33,661 nt of DNA from Crocinitomicaceae bacterium (GTDB lineage Bacteria; Bacteroidota; Bacteroidia; Flavobacteriales_D; Crocinitomicaceae), in contig JAGQYP010000039.1 in assembly GCA_020436025.1 (NCBI GenBank), forward strand, positions 1 to 33,661, in the 5' to 3' direction. Below the pieces are notes generated by a model. That model did not search any database and was not told where the DNA came from. It worked only from the letters and a program-made list of their open reading frames with translations. The position numbers and the translations under genes were made by a program. Positions 33,128-33,661 of this stretch are shown here, in pieces (position 1 is the first letter of the stretch; the number at the start of each line of letters is the position of its first letter).

Positions 33128-33661
33128 ATGTCATTCAAGTTAATCATATTGCCAATTTTGTTTTTATTCTTAATGAGTTGTAGCTCAAACCCAACTCAAA
33201 AGAATGACTCAACTTCAAAAGATGATGATTCCAATAATACGGTAAGGAAAGACACTATTATAGATGGCGACTCTGTTACAATTGATTTTAGAACTGAGAA
33301 ATATGAAGATGGCACATATCGAGAAGGTTGGTATTTAGATTCCATAGCCATTGGAAGCCATTACATAAAGAATAGTGAAGAGATTATATCCAAACTTGTC
33401 TATGCCACCTGGTTAGATAATGAAATCAAAATGATACAAGATTTATTCCCTAACTATATAGGAGAAACAAATTATTCGGGATATTTCTTAACTGAAAAAT
33501 TCAACTATTCTAATGGCGAAATTGATTCTTTAAATAGCTCATATATTGAAATAAATAGAAAGGGAAAAGGAATCGAATTTATCACTCATGATACAAATCT
33601 TGACATTCTCTCAACTACAGCAGTTTTAGAGGTTTCTCCAGATTCAGTAAGATTCATTCAA
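33128..33661 (+). CDS. Lipoprotein of unknown function, cut by the window end
   Basis: 178 codons are visible and the frame is open at the last base. The N-terminus is a lipoprotein signal (MSFKLIILPILFLFLMSCSS, lipidated Cys18), followed by a disordered Ser/Asp/Asn-rich linker (QKNDSTSKDDDSNNTVRKD). A beta-rich domain then begins (TIDFRTEKYEDGTYREGWYL). No family is recognised. The start is fixed by the lipobox and a leader resembling those of the other array genes. Confidence 0.7.
   Translation, partial: MSFKLIILPILFLFLMSCSSNPTQKNDSTSKDDDSNNTVRKDTIIDGDSVTIDFRTEKYEDGTYREGWYLDSIAIGSHYIKNSEEIISKLVYATWLDNEIKMIQDLFPNYIGETNYSGYFLTEKFNYSNGEIDSLNSSYIEINRKGKGIEFITHDTNLDILSTTAVLEVSPDSVRFIQ

Noticed and set aside
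30800..33661. Integron-type cassette array
   Set aside because: No attC-like hairpin with GTTRRRY/RYYYAAC ends and no integrase were seen. The shared sequence is a promoter-leader, not a recombination site.

Overview
The window reads as a chromosomal segment of a member of the Bacteroidota, most likely order Flavobacteriales (inference). Grounds: low GC; a folP / DUF1599 / DoxX-type (BT_3928-like) / tpiA / prmA neighbourhood; TTG-N19-23-TAnnTTTG promoter matches typical of this phylum; almost no Shine-Dalgarno sequences; PD40, TPR and SPOR envelope proteins; and short intergenic repeats of the kind common in these genomes. No tRNA, rRNA, IS transposase or CRISPR array was seen.

Layout. 1-5039: the end of a membrane protein gene, then a minus-strand pair (TPR/SpoIIE-type phosphatase and a GNAT acetyltransferase), mscL, a 6-TM potassium channel with a C-terminal zinc ribbon, and an unannotated 41-residue membrane peptide. 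5056-7398 (minus): an exonuclease/GIY-YIG fusion and folP. 7433-27230 (plus): one long, nearly gapless run, with junctions of -1, 0, 2 or 5 nt and two larger gaps of 72 and 80 nt. It holds DUF1599, a DoxX-like membrane protein, a lone DppB-type permease, tpiA, prmA, a 1571-residue secreted protein, plsY, a 2842-residue envelope protein and clpS. The 2842-residue protein begins like PorE (TPR, PD40, regulatory-like beta domain). It then has a coiled coil, six near-identical repeats with Asn/Gly linkers, and four SPOR-like domains at the end, so it looks like a peptidoglycan-binding scaffold. 27265-29311: bTHX with a histone-like Lys/Ala/Pro tail, an acetolactate-decarboxylase-like lipoprotein, and a fatty acid hydroxylase/sterol desaturase gene broken by an in-frame TAG.

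29312-33661 is accessory. First come three copies of a roughly 230-bp imperfect palindrome; a small GIY-YIG nuclease gene sits between copies two and three with short gaps on both sides. This arrangement resembles a REP/RAYT system but with a different nuclease. Next is an array of short plus-strand genes (membrane proteins, lipoproteins, immunity-like proteins). Several start from the same promoter-plus-leader sequence, of which 35 nt are identical at two of the genes. The two best candidates for something undescribed are the palindrome/GIY-YIG cassette and this repeated-leader array.

All functional statements rest on motif reading by eye; no database search was run. Start codons were changed from the longest open frame where a signal peptide, a Shine-Dalgarno sequence or family N-termini argued for it.
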